Positions 44,801 through 53,306 of a DNA stretch of 64,000 bases are shown here, in pieces (the first letter of the stretch is position 1; each line of letters opens with the position of its first letter). The DNA is from Agrobacterium sp. RAC06 (GTDB taxonomy: Bacteria; Pseudomonadota; Alphaproteobacteria; Rhizobiales; Rhizobiaceae). Where the stretch lies: NCBI RefSeq assembly GCF_001713475.1, contig NZ_CP016499.1:806001-870000 (forward strand), in the 5' to 3' direction. The notes under the pieces are model-generated. The model was given only the letters and a program-made list of their open reading frames with translations. It was not told where the DNA came from and did no database searches. A program made the translations under genes and the position numbers.

Positions 44801-45705
44801 GCGGCCAGCTCCGTCGCAAGTTCCCGATGCCCGATGCCGAGCACCCAGCCCTCCTCGGCGATCGATGTCGCGACCTCCTCGTCCGCTAGCATCGGCGGTC
44901 GACCCAGTAGGGTCGCAAGTCGGCCATCCGCATCGAACCGGGCGAAAGCCTCGGCGACGGTACGAACCTGCGCCTGGTCCTTCACCTCGTCCCGAGAGGC
45001 CAACGTGAAGAGCGAGGGATAGATCTCCGCGAAGACGACGGACTTTTTGAAAGCCGTGGCAAAACCGGTCTCGAAAGGCCAGACGGCGATGTGTTCACCG
45101 TAGCCGCTTTCGTCGAGGAAGCGCGACAGTCGGGCGATCCCGAGCAATGTCTGGCTACCGACGGAACCGTTGTAGCTCAGTTGCCAGACGGATTTTGCCC
45201 CCTTGGCAAACTGCTCCGATCGCCGGAAGACAAGCGGGGCCGCCAGTGGCGCGGGCGGCTTCTTGTCGGAGAGATCGGCATAGGCATGCTGATGCGGCCG
45301 CCCCCAGAAGCGTGGTTCGCCGGCAAAATGGGTCGCGTTCCAGCGCGAGGCGAGATCGAAGCGATTGTTTCGGTTATCAGGCGCGTCCTCGATTTCGTCA
45401 GCAATCTTGCGCCAGAGGGCCCGCCAGTTGGGCTCTCCCGTCAGCCGCTCGGCGGTGCCAGCAGGATAGCCGAAGGCGAAGTCGAAGCCGCAAAGCAGGC
45501 GTTTGCCCTCGGAGACCGCTGCGCCGACCACCGCGTCGAGGCGCTGCATGAAAGCATGACGGGTCGAGAAATTCTCGTTCCACTCGATCACATGACCATC
45601 GCCCTCGCGCCGGGCTAGGCACGCCCAGAGCGAGTTCTTGCCCGTGACCGGTTGCCCGGCACCGGACCAGTCGACGATCAGGATGCGATCGAAGAGCGGC
45701 ATCAC
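44797..45705 (-). CDS. Unknown protein of the cob cluster (DUF429-like)
   Basis: A 302-residue soluble protein beginning FDRILIVDWSGAGQPVTGKNSLW, a pattern reminiscent of the DUF429 RNase-H-like fold (an Asp in the first strand followed by a glycine turn). Other conserved-looking parts are LLCGFDFAFGYPAGTAERLTG and FWGRPHQHAYADLS and VWPFETGF. No catalytic assignment is possible. It is locked between cbiX and cobH by four-base overlaps on both sides, so a role in or near B12 synthesis is likely. Some relatives carry a molybdopterin-guanine dinucleotide label that I would not rely on. Confidence 0.75.
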   Translation of the reverse strand: MMPLFDRILIVDWSGAGQPVTGKNSLWACLARREGDGHVIEWNENFSTRHAFMQRLDAVVGAAVSEGKRLLCGFDFAFGYPAGTAERLTGEPNWRALWRKIADEIEDAPDNRNNRFDLASRWNATHFAGEPRFWGRPHQHAYADLSDKKPPAPLAAPLVFRRSEQFAKGAKSVWQLSYNGSVGSQTLLGIARLSRFLDESGYGEHIAVWPFETGFATAFKKSVVFAEIYPSLFTLASRDEVKDQAQVRTVAEAFARFDADGRLATLLGRPPMLADEEVATSIAEEGWVLGIGHRELATELAA

Positions 45706-47093
45706 TTTTTCTTCTGCATCGACTTCGGCCCCAGCGGATGGTCGGCATGGGGATAAGGCGCATGGTGGTGATCGTGACCATGCGAATGGCCATGCTCATG
45801 CTCATGTGCATGCTCATGGCCATGAGCATGATTGTGATGGCCGTGATCATGGCCATCATGGTGATGGTCGTGCCCATGGTCATGGCTGTGATCGTGCCCA
45901 TGATCATGCTCGTGGTGACCGCAGCCACAATTCGGTCCGTGCTCGTGATGCGCCGCCTTGCCCGAGGAAGGCGCGTCCATCACGGCCTGCAGTTCGGCAT
46001 CCGGCGTCTTGTCTTTGAGGACTGCATATTTGCCGCCCAAAGTGAAGGACGGCGCGTAGTCGAAGGCCGGCTCCACGGCAACGGGCTTCAAAGGTGCCGG
46101 TTGCGCATGGCTGTGCACCGGCGTCCAGGGCAGACCATGCTCGCGACAGAAATCGGGATCGCGGCAGGAGGCATCGCAATCGCCCTTGCAGGGACAGTTT
46201 TCCAGGCCACCGCCGATACCCTCCACATGGTGGTGGTGGCTCTCCTGCGGCTGGCCGACATCGGCTTCGAATCCGAGTACCTGTTCGCGATACTTGCACA
46301 TCTGGCAGTTCATCACAGCGGCACCCTCGAGGATCTCCCTGACGCGATCCTGGAAGGCATCGAGCACCAGCGGGTGGTCGTTCAGGTAGCTCGCCTTGAC
46401 GAACTGGATCTCCGGATAGCGCGCTGCCACCTCGTCGGTATAGCTGTAGATGCGCTTCACCAGGACGCCGGTGAAGAGGAAATAGGGGAAGACGACGATG
46501 CGCTTGTAGCCCAGCTTTGCAGCATGGGTCAGACCCGGCTCGACCAGCGGGAAGGTCACGCCCGAATAGCAGGTCTCGCCCCAACCGAACCCCATGCCTT
46601 CCCAGAGCATGCGCATGACCTTGGTGGCGTTGGAGTTGGCGTCCGGATCGGACGAGCCGCGACCGACCACCATCAGCAGCGTCTCGTGTTTGTCGACGAA
46701 ACCAAGGGTATCGTTCGCCTCGTCGACAGCCGTCTGGATGCGGTCACCGGCGGCGCGGATCATCTTCAGGTCGATGCCGAGCTCACGGCCGTAATTGATG
46801 ACGAAATCCTTGTGCTGCGCCTGGTAGGTGTTGAGCACCGAAGGGATGTCGTTCTTGGCGTGGCCTGCGGCAAACAGCATGCCGGGGACCGCAAGCACGC
46901 GGGTCACGCCCTGTTCGCGCAGGCTGTCGAGACCGGCTGAAATCACCGGATTGCAGAATTCGAGATAGCCATATTCGACCGGCATGTGCGGATTGCGGGC
47001 GCGCAGCGCCTCTGCAATCACGGCGAATTCCTTCGCAGCGTTCTGATTGCGGCTGCCGTGGCCGCAGACCATGATTCCGAGTTTTTCCGCCAT
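45702..47093 (-). CDS. cbiX: CbiX-type sirohydrochlorin chelatase with Fe-S motif and His-rich tail
   Basis: A 463-residue class II chelatase. The two metal-binding histidines are His12 (CGHGSR) and His78 (FAAGHAKND); two CbiX-like halves span about 1-255. MNCQMC (261-266) matches the redox motif of the long CbiX form, and five more cysteines follow (300-316: CPCKGDCDASC and C316). Residues 382-452 are almost entirely His with Asp, Glu and Gly (over 30 His), a likely cobalt reservoir. ATG 47093 chosen; upstream codons lack support. Odd: CbiX belongs to early cobalt insertion, yet CobN (late insertion) is encoded nearby. Confidence 0.9.
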   Translation of the reverse strand: MAEKLGIMVCGHGSRNQNAAKEFAVIAEALRARNPHMPVEYGYLEFCNPVISAGLDSLREQGVTRVLAVPGMLFAAGHAKNDIPSVLNTYQAQHKDFVINYGRELGIDLKMIRAAGDRIQTAVDEANDTLGFVDKHETLLMVVGRGSSDPDANSNATKVMRMLWEGMGFGWGETCYSGVTFPLVEPGLTHAAKLGYKRIVVFPYFLFTGVLVKRIYSYTDEVAARYPEIQFVKASYLNDHPLVLDAFQDRVREILEGAAVMNCQMCKYREQVLGFEADVGQPQESHHHHVEGIGGGLENCPCKGDCDASCRDPDFCREHGLPWTPVHSHAQPAPLKPVAVEPAFDYAPSFTLGGKYAVLKDKTPDAELQAVMDAPSSGKAAHHEHGPNCGCGHHEHDHGHDHSHDHGHDHHHDGHDHGHHNHAHGHEHAHEHEHGHSHGHDHHHAPYPHADHPLGPKSMQKKK

Positions 47094-47445
47094 GATGATA
47101 CAAGGCCTCCCTGCTTCGTTCTTTCTGCCTGTACGAAGCGCCGGACTTATCGCGCCTTTCGGCACGGTCCATGGCCTTTGGGACAGCTCCGGAATTGGCC
47201 CCCTGATTGGGTCAGCCGCACCGGACTATTTCCAGCCTGTCGAACAGGCGCCGTCGCACATTACCACGAGCTTTATCGAAGCCTTACCAAACGGTCAAAC
47301 CGGATTGCGGCGCTTTATGTGACGGAAGCGGCAGTTCACAGAATGTCCCTTGTGCGACCTGCACGACACGCTCTCGCAAGGTTGCGCAGCCAAGGCGTTT
47401 GGTCCACAAGAGCGCCACCTTCCCTCACCCTTCACGAGTCTCCCC
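47094..47445. promoter_or_regulatory. Divergent cbiX/TSUP intergenic region
   Basis: A 352-base gap carrying the leaders of cbiX (minus) and the TauE/SafE gene (plus). On the minus strand the leader contains AATTCCGGAGCTGTCCC (47180-47196), which resembles part of the cobalamin riboswitch core, and a GCTTCGT/ACGAAGC hairpin (47121-47147), but there is no B12 box. I see no small gene. Confidence 0.35.
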
Positions 47446-48231
47446 GTGGCCGATCTCGCTTTCCAAGCTTTGCTGCTGCTGTTCATTGCCGCCTTCATCG
47501 CCGGCTTCATCGATTCGATTGCGGGTGGCGGCGGGCTGATTACCATTCCCGCGATGCTGATTGCCGGCATTCCGCCGCTGGAAACGCTGGGCACCAACAA
47601 GCTGCAGTCGATGTTCGGCGCAGGGTCGGCAACGCTCGCCTATGCGCGCAAAGGTCACGTGGATCTGAGGAAGCAGCTGCCGATGGCTGTCATGGCGGTG
47701 ATCGGTGGTGCCATCGGTGCCCTGATCGCAACTGTGGTGCCAGGCGACGTGCTGCGGGTGCTCATGCCCTTCCTGCTGGTCGCCATCGCGCTCTATTTTG
47801 CGCTGAAGCCGAACATTTCCGACGAAGACCGCCATCAGCGCATGACGCCCTTCGTCTTCGGCGTGACGCTTGTGCCGCTGATCGGCCTCTATGACGGCGT
47901 CTTCGGCCCCGGCACCGGCTCCTTCTTCATGCTCGCCTTCGTCTCGCTTGCCGGCTTCGGCATGCTCAAGGCGACGGCACATACGAAGCTTCTGAACCTC
48001 GGCTCGAATCTCGGCGCCTTCCTGATCTTCGTCGCCAGCGGCGTCGTGCTCTGGAAAGTCGGCCTCCTGATGGGCGTCGGCCAGTTCCTCGGCGCCCAGA
48101 CCGGTTCGCGTTTCGCCATGAGCAAGGGGGCCAAGATCATCAAGCCGCTGCTGGTCGTCACCTGCGTGGCACTTGCCATCCGCCTGTTGGCGGACCCGAC
48201 CAACCCGATCCGGGTTTGGATCGGGGTGTGA
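47446..48231 (+). CDS. TSUP family transporter (TauE/SafE)
   Basis: A 261-residue membrane protein with about eight helices. The first, LAFQALLLLFIAAFIAGFID, is followed by SIAGGGGLITIPAML, the TauE/SafE signature, and a second half-repeat carries YDGVFGPGTGSFFMLAFV. The start is probably GTG 47446, directly before the first helix; an open frame extends 32 codons upstream without helix character. The family exports sulfite or organosulfonates; a cobalt role has been proposed for some members near cob genes, so its place inside the cob cluster is worth noting. Confidence 0.88.
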   Translation: MADLAFQALLLLFIAAFIAGFIDSIAGGGGLITIPAMLIAGIPPLETLGTNKLQSMFGAGSATLAYARKGHVDLRKQLPMAVMAVIGGAIGALIATVVPGDVLRVLMPFLLVAIALYFALKPNISDEDRHQRMTPFVFGVTLVPLIGLYDGVFGPGTGSFFMLAFVSLAGFGMLKATAHTKLLNLGSNLGAFLIFVASGVVLWKVGLLMGVGQFLGAQTGSRFAMSKGAKIIKPLLVVTCVALAIRLLADPTNPIRVWIGV

Positions 48232-48234
48232 GGT

Positions 48235-48867
48235 TCAGTACTCCACTCCGATCTGAGCCTTGATGCCCGAGCGGAAGGGATGCTTCACCAGTTCCATCTC
48301 CGTCACGAGATCGGCAAGTTCAATCAGTTCGTCCTTGGCGTTGCGACCGGTCAAGACGACATGGGTCATCGGTGGTTTTTCGGTTGCCAGGAATTCCAGC
48401 ACCTCCGCCAGATCGATGTAGTCGTAGCGGATGGCGATGTTCACCTCATCGAGCAGCACCATGGAATTGGCGGGATCGCGGATCAATTCCTTGGCCTTCT
48501 CCCAGGCGGCCTGCGCCATCGCAATGTCGCGCGCCTTGTCCTGGGTTTCCCAGGTGAAGCCTTCACCCATGGTGTGGAAGTCGCACAGCTCCGAGAAATG
48601 CTTGAGGATCATGTCCCGTTCGCCTGTTGACATGGCGCCCTTGATGAACTGGACCACGGCGCATTTCTTGCCGTGTGCGATGTGCCGGAAAATCATGCCG
48701 AAGGCAGCAGAGGACTTGCCCTTGCCCTTGCCGGTATGAACGATGATCAGGCCTTTTTCGCCCGTCTTGGTCGCCATGATCTTGTCGCGGGCAGCCTTCT
48801 TCTTGGCCATCTTTTCCGCATGGCGGGCGAGATCGGTCTCGCCAGTGGCAATCGTTTCCTCAGTCAT
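48235..48867 (-). CDS. cobO: Cob(I)yrinic acid a,c-diamide adenosyltransferase
   Basis: A 210-residue CobA/CobO-type enzyme that adds the adenosyl group to cobalt. P-loop HTGKGKGKSSAA at 44-55, VVQFIKGA, and VLLDEVNIAIRYDYI (Walker-B-like) follow in family order; the C-terminus is the usual RSGIKAQIGVEY. The N-terminal 30 residues are Lys/Ala-rich. It is downstream of the GFA-family gene by 79 bases. Confidence 0.96.
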   Translation of the reverse strand: MTEETIATGETDLARHAEKMAKKKAARDKIMATKTGEKGLIIVHTGKGKGKSSAAFGMIFRHIAHGKKCAVVQFIKGAMSTGERDMILKHFSELCDFHTMGEGFTWETQDKARDIAMAQAAWEKAKELIRDPANSMVLLDEVNIAIRYDYIDLAEVLEFLATEKPPMTHVVLTGRNAKDELIELADLVTEMELVKHPFRSGIKAQIGVEY

Positions 48868-48946
48868 GTCGTACTCCCGGAACTATTGAATTCTTTTGCG
48901 AACCAGATGGCTTGCGGTTTACTACAACGGTGACCGCGCCCCGTCT

Positions 48947-49369
48947 TCAAGAGACGCCACCTTGCCCCTTTGGCAAGTCGTCCACTATGTTGAGCCAGTC
49001 GACGCGCTCGTCCCAGTGCCAGTGCTCGCGGATCGCTACGGAAAGCCCATCATCAAGGCTCGCGACATAGAAATCGATATCATCAGGCCGTCGCTCAGTC
49101 TCGAACGACATGGGCGACCCGCAATTGCTGCAGAAGCCGCGCCGCACACCCGGGGATGAGGCGTAAAAGTGCAGACTGTCTCCTTCGAGGCGCGCGCTGT
49201 CGCGCGGAACGGTGAAGAAGGTCGTTACAGGCGAAGAGGCAACCCTGCGGCAGCTCTCGCAATGGCAATGACCAGAGCTGCGGACGGGCCCAGAGGTACG
49301 GAAGCGCACACCTCCACAAAGGCAATGCCCCCGCAAGGCCATCGGGTCACTCTGTTGAACGTCAGACAT
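48947..49369 (-). CDS. GFA family protein (glutathione-dependent formaldehyde-activating fold)
   Basis: A 140-residue zinc protein with the GFA cysteine pattern: CLCGGVRF, CHCESCRR and CSNCGS. Its ATG (49369) overlaps the last codons of cobN by eight bases, so it is translationally coupled to cobN although it has no known B12 role. Substrate unknown; most GFA members are uncharacterised thiol-binding zinc proteins. Confidence 0.88.
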   Translation of the reverse strand: MSDVQQSDPMALRGHCLCGGVRFRTSGPVRSSGHCHCESCRRVASSPVTTFFTVPRDSARLEGDSLHFYASSPGVRRGFCSNCGSPMSFETERRPDDIDFYVASLDDGLSVAIREHWHWDERVDWLNIVDDLPKGQGGVS

Positions 49370-52300
49370 GCAACTCTCCCTCGGCAAGTTCGCTCAAGGT
49401 GAATTTGGCTGAGTTGCTCTTCGGCGTCCACAAGCCGCGCTCGATTGCCTCGATCAGGCGATCCGCCAGCTCTCTTTGTGCCGGAGCATTCTTGTCGGCC
49501 ATGAAATCGCGCACCCGCTCATCGAGGATGAACGCTTGGTAGACGGCCTCGAAATGGTGGTCACGGACGGCGCCCGTCGTGGCCGCAAAGGCGAACATAT
49601 AGTCGACGGTCGCGGTCATCTCGAAGGCGCCCTTGTAGCCGTGGCGCATGACGCCCTCGATCCATTTCGGGTTGACGACACGGGCACGCACGACACGGCC
49701 GATCTCTTCCTCGAGGCTGCGGATGACAGGCTTTTCCGGCCGCGAATGGTCATTGTGATAGACCTTGGGCCTCACACCCGCGACATGCTCGATCGCTGCC
49801 GTCATGCCGCCCTCGAACTGGTAGTAGTCGTCGCTATCGAGCAGGTCGTGCTCGCGGTTGTCCTGGTTCTGTACCACGGCCTGGACCGAGCGCAGGCGTT
49901 CCTCGAACAGACCGCGTTCCGCCTTGCCCTCCTCGCCCGCGCCATAGGCATAACCGCCCCAGACGAGATAACTCTCGGCGAGGTCGGCACGGTCATTCCA
50001 GCCCTTCTCGTCCATCAATGCCTGCAGGCCAGCCCCATAGGCGCCCGGTTTGGAACCGAAGACCCGATAGCCGGCACGGCGGGCGGCCTGCTTTTCGTCC
50101 AGCCCTTCGGCGATCAGTACCTCAGTTTCGGCCCTGACCCGTGCTGCAATCGGGTTGTCACCCTCGTCCTCGTCGAGGCTGGCCACCGCACGCACCGCCT
50201 TGTCGAAAAGCGCGATCTGCTCGGGGAAGGCATCGCGGAAGAAACCGGAGATGCGGAGCGTCACATCGACTCGCGGCCGTCCCAGCATCGCGATCGGGAT
50301 CACCTCGAAGCCGGTAACGCGCCGCGAGGCCATGTCCCAGAGCGGCTTGACACCGATGAGCGCCAGGGCCTGCGCGATGTCATCGCCGCCGGTGCGCATG
50401 TTAGACGTGCCCCAGGCGGTTATGCCGAAGGAAACAGGCCATTCGCCGTGATCCTGCACGTAACGCTGGATCAGGAGCTCGGCGGATTTCTTGCCAAGTT
50501 CATAGGCCGCCGGCGTCGGCACGGCGCGGCTGTCGACAGAGTAGAAGTTGCGGCCCGTCGGCAGCACGTCCGGTCGACCGCGCGTTGGCGCGCCTGAGGG
50601 GCCAGGGGAAACGAATTGGCCGGCGAGGCCCTTGAGCAGGCCATTGATCTCGGCGGGGCCGGAGGAGACGACGGCGGGTTTCAGGCGGGTCTCGATCTCG
50701 GCGAGGACGGCGCGGGTGCACGGCCAGTCATCTGGGCAGGCGATCTCTCCGGCGACCAACTGCGCAGCTAGCAACTCGATCCGTTCCACGGTGTCGCCGT
50801 GGGTACGCCAGGGGGCTTCGGTGAGATCGGCGAGGATCGCGGGCGTGGGGCCTGCCCAAGGGGCGGACATGACGCAGTCGAGGGGATCGAAGCCTTCGGT
50901 CTTCAGCAGATCCCCTGCGATCGCCCGCTGCAGGCTGGCATCGCCGCCATTACCCTGCCCACGCGGCACCCGGGCCAGCGCGACGACAAGATCGGTCAAC
51001 AGCCGCCCTTCGGGTGCGAGCCCGAAGATGTGCAGCCCGTCACGGATCTGCATTTCCTTGAGGTCACATAGATACGCGTCGAGCTTTTCCAGTGCCGTCT
51101 CGTCTGCCTCGCCCTTGGCGATGCCGGCGTCCTGGTCGAGGCCGATATCGGCGATCAACTCCAGGATCTGCTTCTTCAGCAGCACCAGACGGCGTGGATC
51201 GCCGCCCGAGGCTTCGTAGTATTCGTCGACCAGCGCCTCAAGATCCTTCAGCGGCCCATAACTCTCGGCACGCGTCAGCGGTGGCGTCAGGTGGTCGATA
51301 ATGACGGCGGAGCTGCGGCGCTTGGCCTGCGTGCCCTCGCCGGGATCGTTGACGATGAAGGGATAGAGATGCGGCAATGGGCCGAAGACGGCTTCGGGGA
51401 AACAGGTTTCCGACAGCGCCAGGGCCTTGCCCGGCAGCCATTCGAGATTGCCGTGTTTTCCCATGTGGATGAGCGCCTGAGCGCCGAATTCCCGTCTCAG
51501 GAAGGCGTAGAAGGCGAGATAGCCATGCGGCGGCACGAGGTCGGGGGAATGGTAGGTTTCCTTGGGATCGATGTTGTAGCCACGCGCCGGCTGGATGCCG
51601 ATCATGAGCTTGCCGAAGCGCATCAGCGGCAGCGCAAAGGCACCTTCCAGGTGAAAGGGATCGGCTTCCGGGGCACCCCAGCGCGCGGTTACGCGCTCCT
51701 GAACTTCTTTGGGAAGATCATCGAAGAACTTTATGTAATCGCTGATGGAAAGACGTTCGCGAATGACCCGTCCGTCGTTCGCAGCGTTCGTCGGGCCTGC
51801 CATCAGCGCCTGCATCAGCGCATCACCATCGGCGGGTAGATCGGCAATGTCATAACCCGCGTCGCGCATGGCGCGCATGACCTCGATCGTGCCGGCTGGC
51901 GTATCCAGTCCGACGCCATTGCCGAGACGTCCGTCGCGGTTCGGGTAATTGGCCATAACAAGCGCCACGTGGCGGTCGGCGGGATCAGTTGCCCGGAGCT
52001 TCGCCCAGTTCGCCGCCAGTTCGGCAACGAAACGCATGCGGCCGGCATCCGGCTCGTGGCTGACCAGATTTGCCTCGACCCGCTCGTCAAAGCGCGCCTT
52101 GGACTTGAAGGAGACGGCGCGGGTCAGCACCCGGCCATCGACTTCCGGCAAAGCGACGCTCATCGCCAGATCGCGGGCGCTCAAGCCCTGGCTCGAACTC
52201 TCCCAGGTGGCGCGCAGCGAGGACGAGAAAATCGCCTGCAGGACGACAGCATCGGTCTCGTCGAGCACCGTCGACGGCTTTTCCGCGCCAGGCGTCGAGA

Positions 52301-53303
52301 CGGCGAAACCGGTGGTGTTGATGACAACAGATGGCGGGAATCGGTTGAAGATGGCGCGGAGCGTATCGACCGAGACCTGATCCTTGAGGCTCGAGACGAA
52401 GACCGGTAGCGGTATCAGTCCCTCAGCCTTCAAGGCTTCGACCATGGCTTCGACGGGTGCCGTTTCGCCGCTCTGTACGAGGGCGCGATAGAAGCAGAGG
52501 GGGGCGATATTCCCTCTCCCCGCAGCCAAGGAGAGGGTCAGGGTGAGGGGCTGATCGTGCTCGGCGGTCTGCCCCTCATCCCCGGCGCAACTTGTTGCGC
52601 CTGACCTCCGGGCACCTTCTCCCCGTGAACGGGGAGAAGGAGGCACGCCGCCAGCCACGAAGCCGCTCTCCCCCCTTGTGGGGGAGATGGCCGGCAGGCC
52701 AGAGGGGGGTGCCGCAAACGCCAGCCTCTCCCACTCCTCGACCCCGATCACACCCCTTCCCGGCCACCAGATGCCGGCCTTCAGCAGCGGGCGCGCCGGT
52801 TCCGGACGTTCGTCCCCACCCAGCATAGCCTCGGCATAGGAGACGAAGGCCGAGGCATTGCCCGCCCCGCCTTCGGTGAGATAGGTCCAGAGCGCTTGCC
52901 GGTCGTCATCAACGCAAGCCTGGAACGGTGCTAGCCCCTCGTCCGGCTTGTCATCGCCAGGCAACACAACGATTGCCGTACCGCTGCGGCGGGCTGAGGC
53001 ATGTAGCGCTTCCAGCGCATAGTGGAAGTAGCTAGCCCCACCCAGAGCCCGCACCACGATCAGCCGCGCATGCCGCGCCGTGCGCTCGATATAGGTATCG
53101 ACCGACATCGGATGCTTCAGCGTCATCAGGCTGGCAAGCCGCCAGCGAACCACCTGTTCGCCCCTCGCCTCGACAGCTGCGGCTATTGCCGCAAGCTCCG
53201 TGTCCGCCGCAGAGAGAAACAACACGTCCCCCGGCGTCTGGCCGAGATCGATCGCCTCGTCGCCGTCGCTGATCGATCCCTTCTGGGCAAGCAGGAGATG
53301 CAT
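49362..53303 (-). CDS. cobN: Cobaltochelatase subunit CobN with in-frame repeat insertion
   Basis: A 1,313-residue large subunit of the ATP-dependent aerobic cobaltochelatase. Typical CobN stretches are present: KAGIWWPGRGVIGVEEW, then CFYRALVQSGETAPVEA, SSLKDQVSVDTLRAIF, IGIQPARGYNIDP, HMGKHGNLEWLPGKALALS and ITAWGTSNMRTGGDDIAQAL. Between EEWERL (194) and APLCFYRAL (267) about 70 unusual residues (Gly/Arg/Pro/Ser-rich) are encoded by palindromic repeats rather than normal coding sequence; family members have only a short linker there. The frame is intact. It starts three bases after cobW and overlaps the GFA gene. Confidence 0.96.
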   Translation of the reverse strand: MHLLLAQKGSISDGDEAIDLGQTPGDVLFLSAADTELAAIAAAVEARGEQVVRWRLASLMTLKHPMSVDTYIERTARHARLIVVRALGGASYFHYALEALHASARRSGTAIVVLPGDDKPDEGLAPFQACVDDDRQALWTYLTEGGAGNASAFVSYAEAMLGGDERPEPARPLLKAGIWWPGRGVIGVEEWERLAFAAPPSGLPAISPTRGESGFVAGGVPPSPRSRGEGARRSGATSCAGDEGQTAEHDQPLTLTLSLAAGRGNIAPLCFYRALVQSGETAPVEAMVEALKAEGLIPLPVFVSSLKDQVSVDTLRAIFNRFPPSVVINTTGFAVSTPGAEKPSTVLDETDAVVLQAIFSSSLRATWESSSQGLSARDLAMSVALPEVDGRVLTRAVSFKSKARFDERVEANLVSHEPDAGRMRFVAELAANWAKLRATDPADRHVALVMANYPNRDGRLGNGVGLDTPAGTIEVMRAMRDAGYDIADLPADGDALMQALMAGPTNAANDGRVIRERLSISDYIKFFDDLPKEVQERVTARWGAPEADPFHLEGAFALPLMRFGKLMIGIQPARGYNIDPKETYHSPDLVPPHGYLAFYAFLRREFGAQALIHMGKHGNLEWLPGKALALSETCFPEAVFGPLPHLYPFIVNDPGEGTQAKRRSSAVIIDHLTPPLTRAESYGPLKDLEALVDEYYEASGGDPRRLVLLKKQILELIADIGLDQDAGIAKGEADETALEKLDAYLCDLKEMQIRDGLHIFGLAPEGRLLTDLVVALARVPRGQGNGGDASLQRAIAGDLLKTEGFDPLDCVMSAPWAGPTPAILADLTEAPWRTHGDTVERIELLAAQLVAGEIACPDDWPCTRAVLAEIETRLKPAVVSSGPAEINGLLKGLAGQFVSPGPSGAPTRGRPDVLPTGRNFYSVDSRAVPTPAAYELGKKSAELLIQRYVQDHGEWPVSFGITAWGTSNMRTGGDDIAQALALIGVKPLWDMASRRVTGFEVIPIAMLGRPRVDVTLRISGFFRDAFPEQIALFDKAVRAVASLDEDEGDNPIAARVRAETEVLIAEGLDEKQAARRAGYRVFGSKPGAYGAGLQALMDEKGWNDRADLAESYLVWGGYAYGAGEEGKAERGLFEERLRSVQAVVQNQDNREHDLLDSDDYYQFEGGMTAAIEHVAGVRPKVYHNDHSRPEKPVIRSLEEEIGRVVRARVVNPKWIEGVMRHGYKGAFEMTATVDYMFAFAATTGAVRDHHFEAVYQAFILDERVRDFMADKNAPAQRELADRLIEAIERGLWTPKSNSAKFTLSELAEGELHV
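52512..52709. repeat. RIME-type repeat cluster inside cobN
   Basis: Three adjacent palindromic modules lie within the cobN frame: module A about 52512-52550 (CCCTCTCCCC...GAGAGGG...GTGAGGGG), module B about 52573-52650 (CCCTCATCC, a GGCGCAACTTGTTGCGCC palindrome, then CCTTCTCCCCGTGAACGGGGAGAAGG in two halves), and module C about 52664-52709 (CTCTCCCCCC...GGGGGAGATGG...GAGGGGGG). Module B is the same repeat type as the element at 42793-42908. Together they encode roughly 70 residues without a stop. Confidence 0.85.
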
Positions 53304-53306
53304 GGA

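Noticed and set aside
45770..45960. Apparent microsatellite-like ATG/CAT repeats
   Set aside because: These encode the His/Asp/Gly-rich CbiX tail in frame; the DNA repetitiveness follows from the protein.
45738..46940. A 400-codon frame antisense to cbiX
   Set aside because: The Met/Val-rich stretch is the reverse reading of the His-rich tail; not a real membrane protein.
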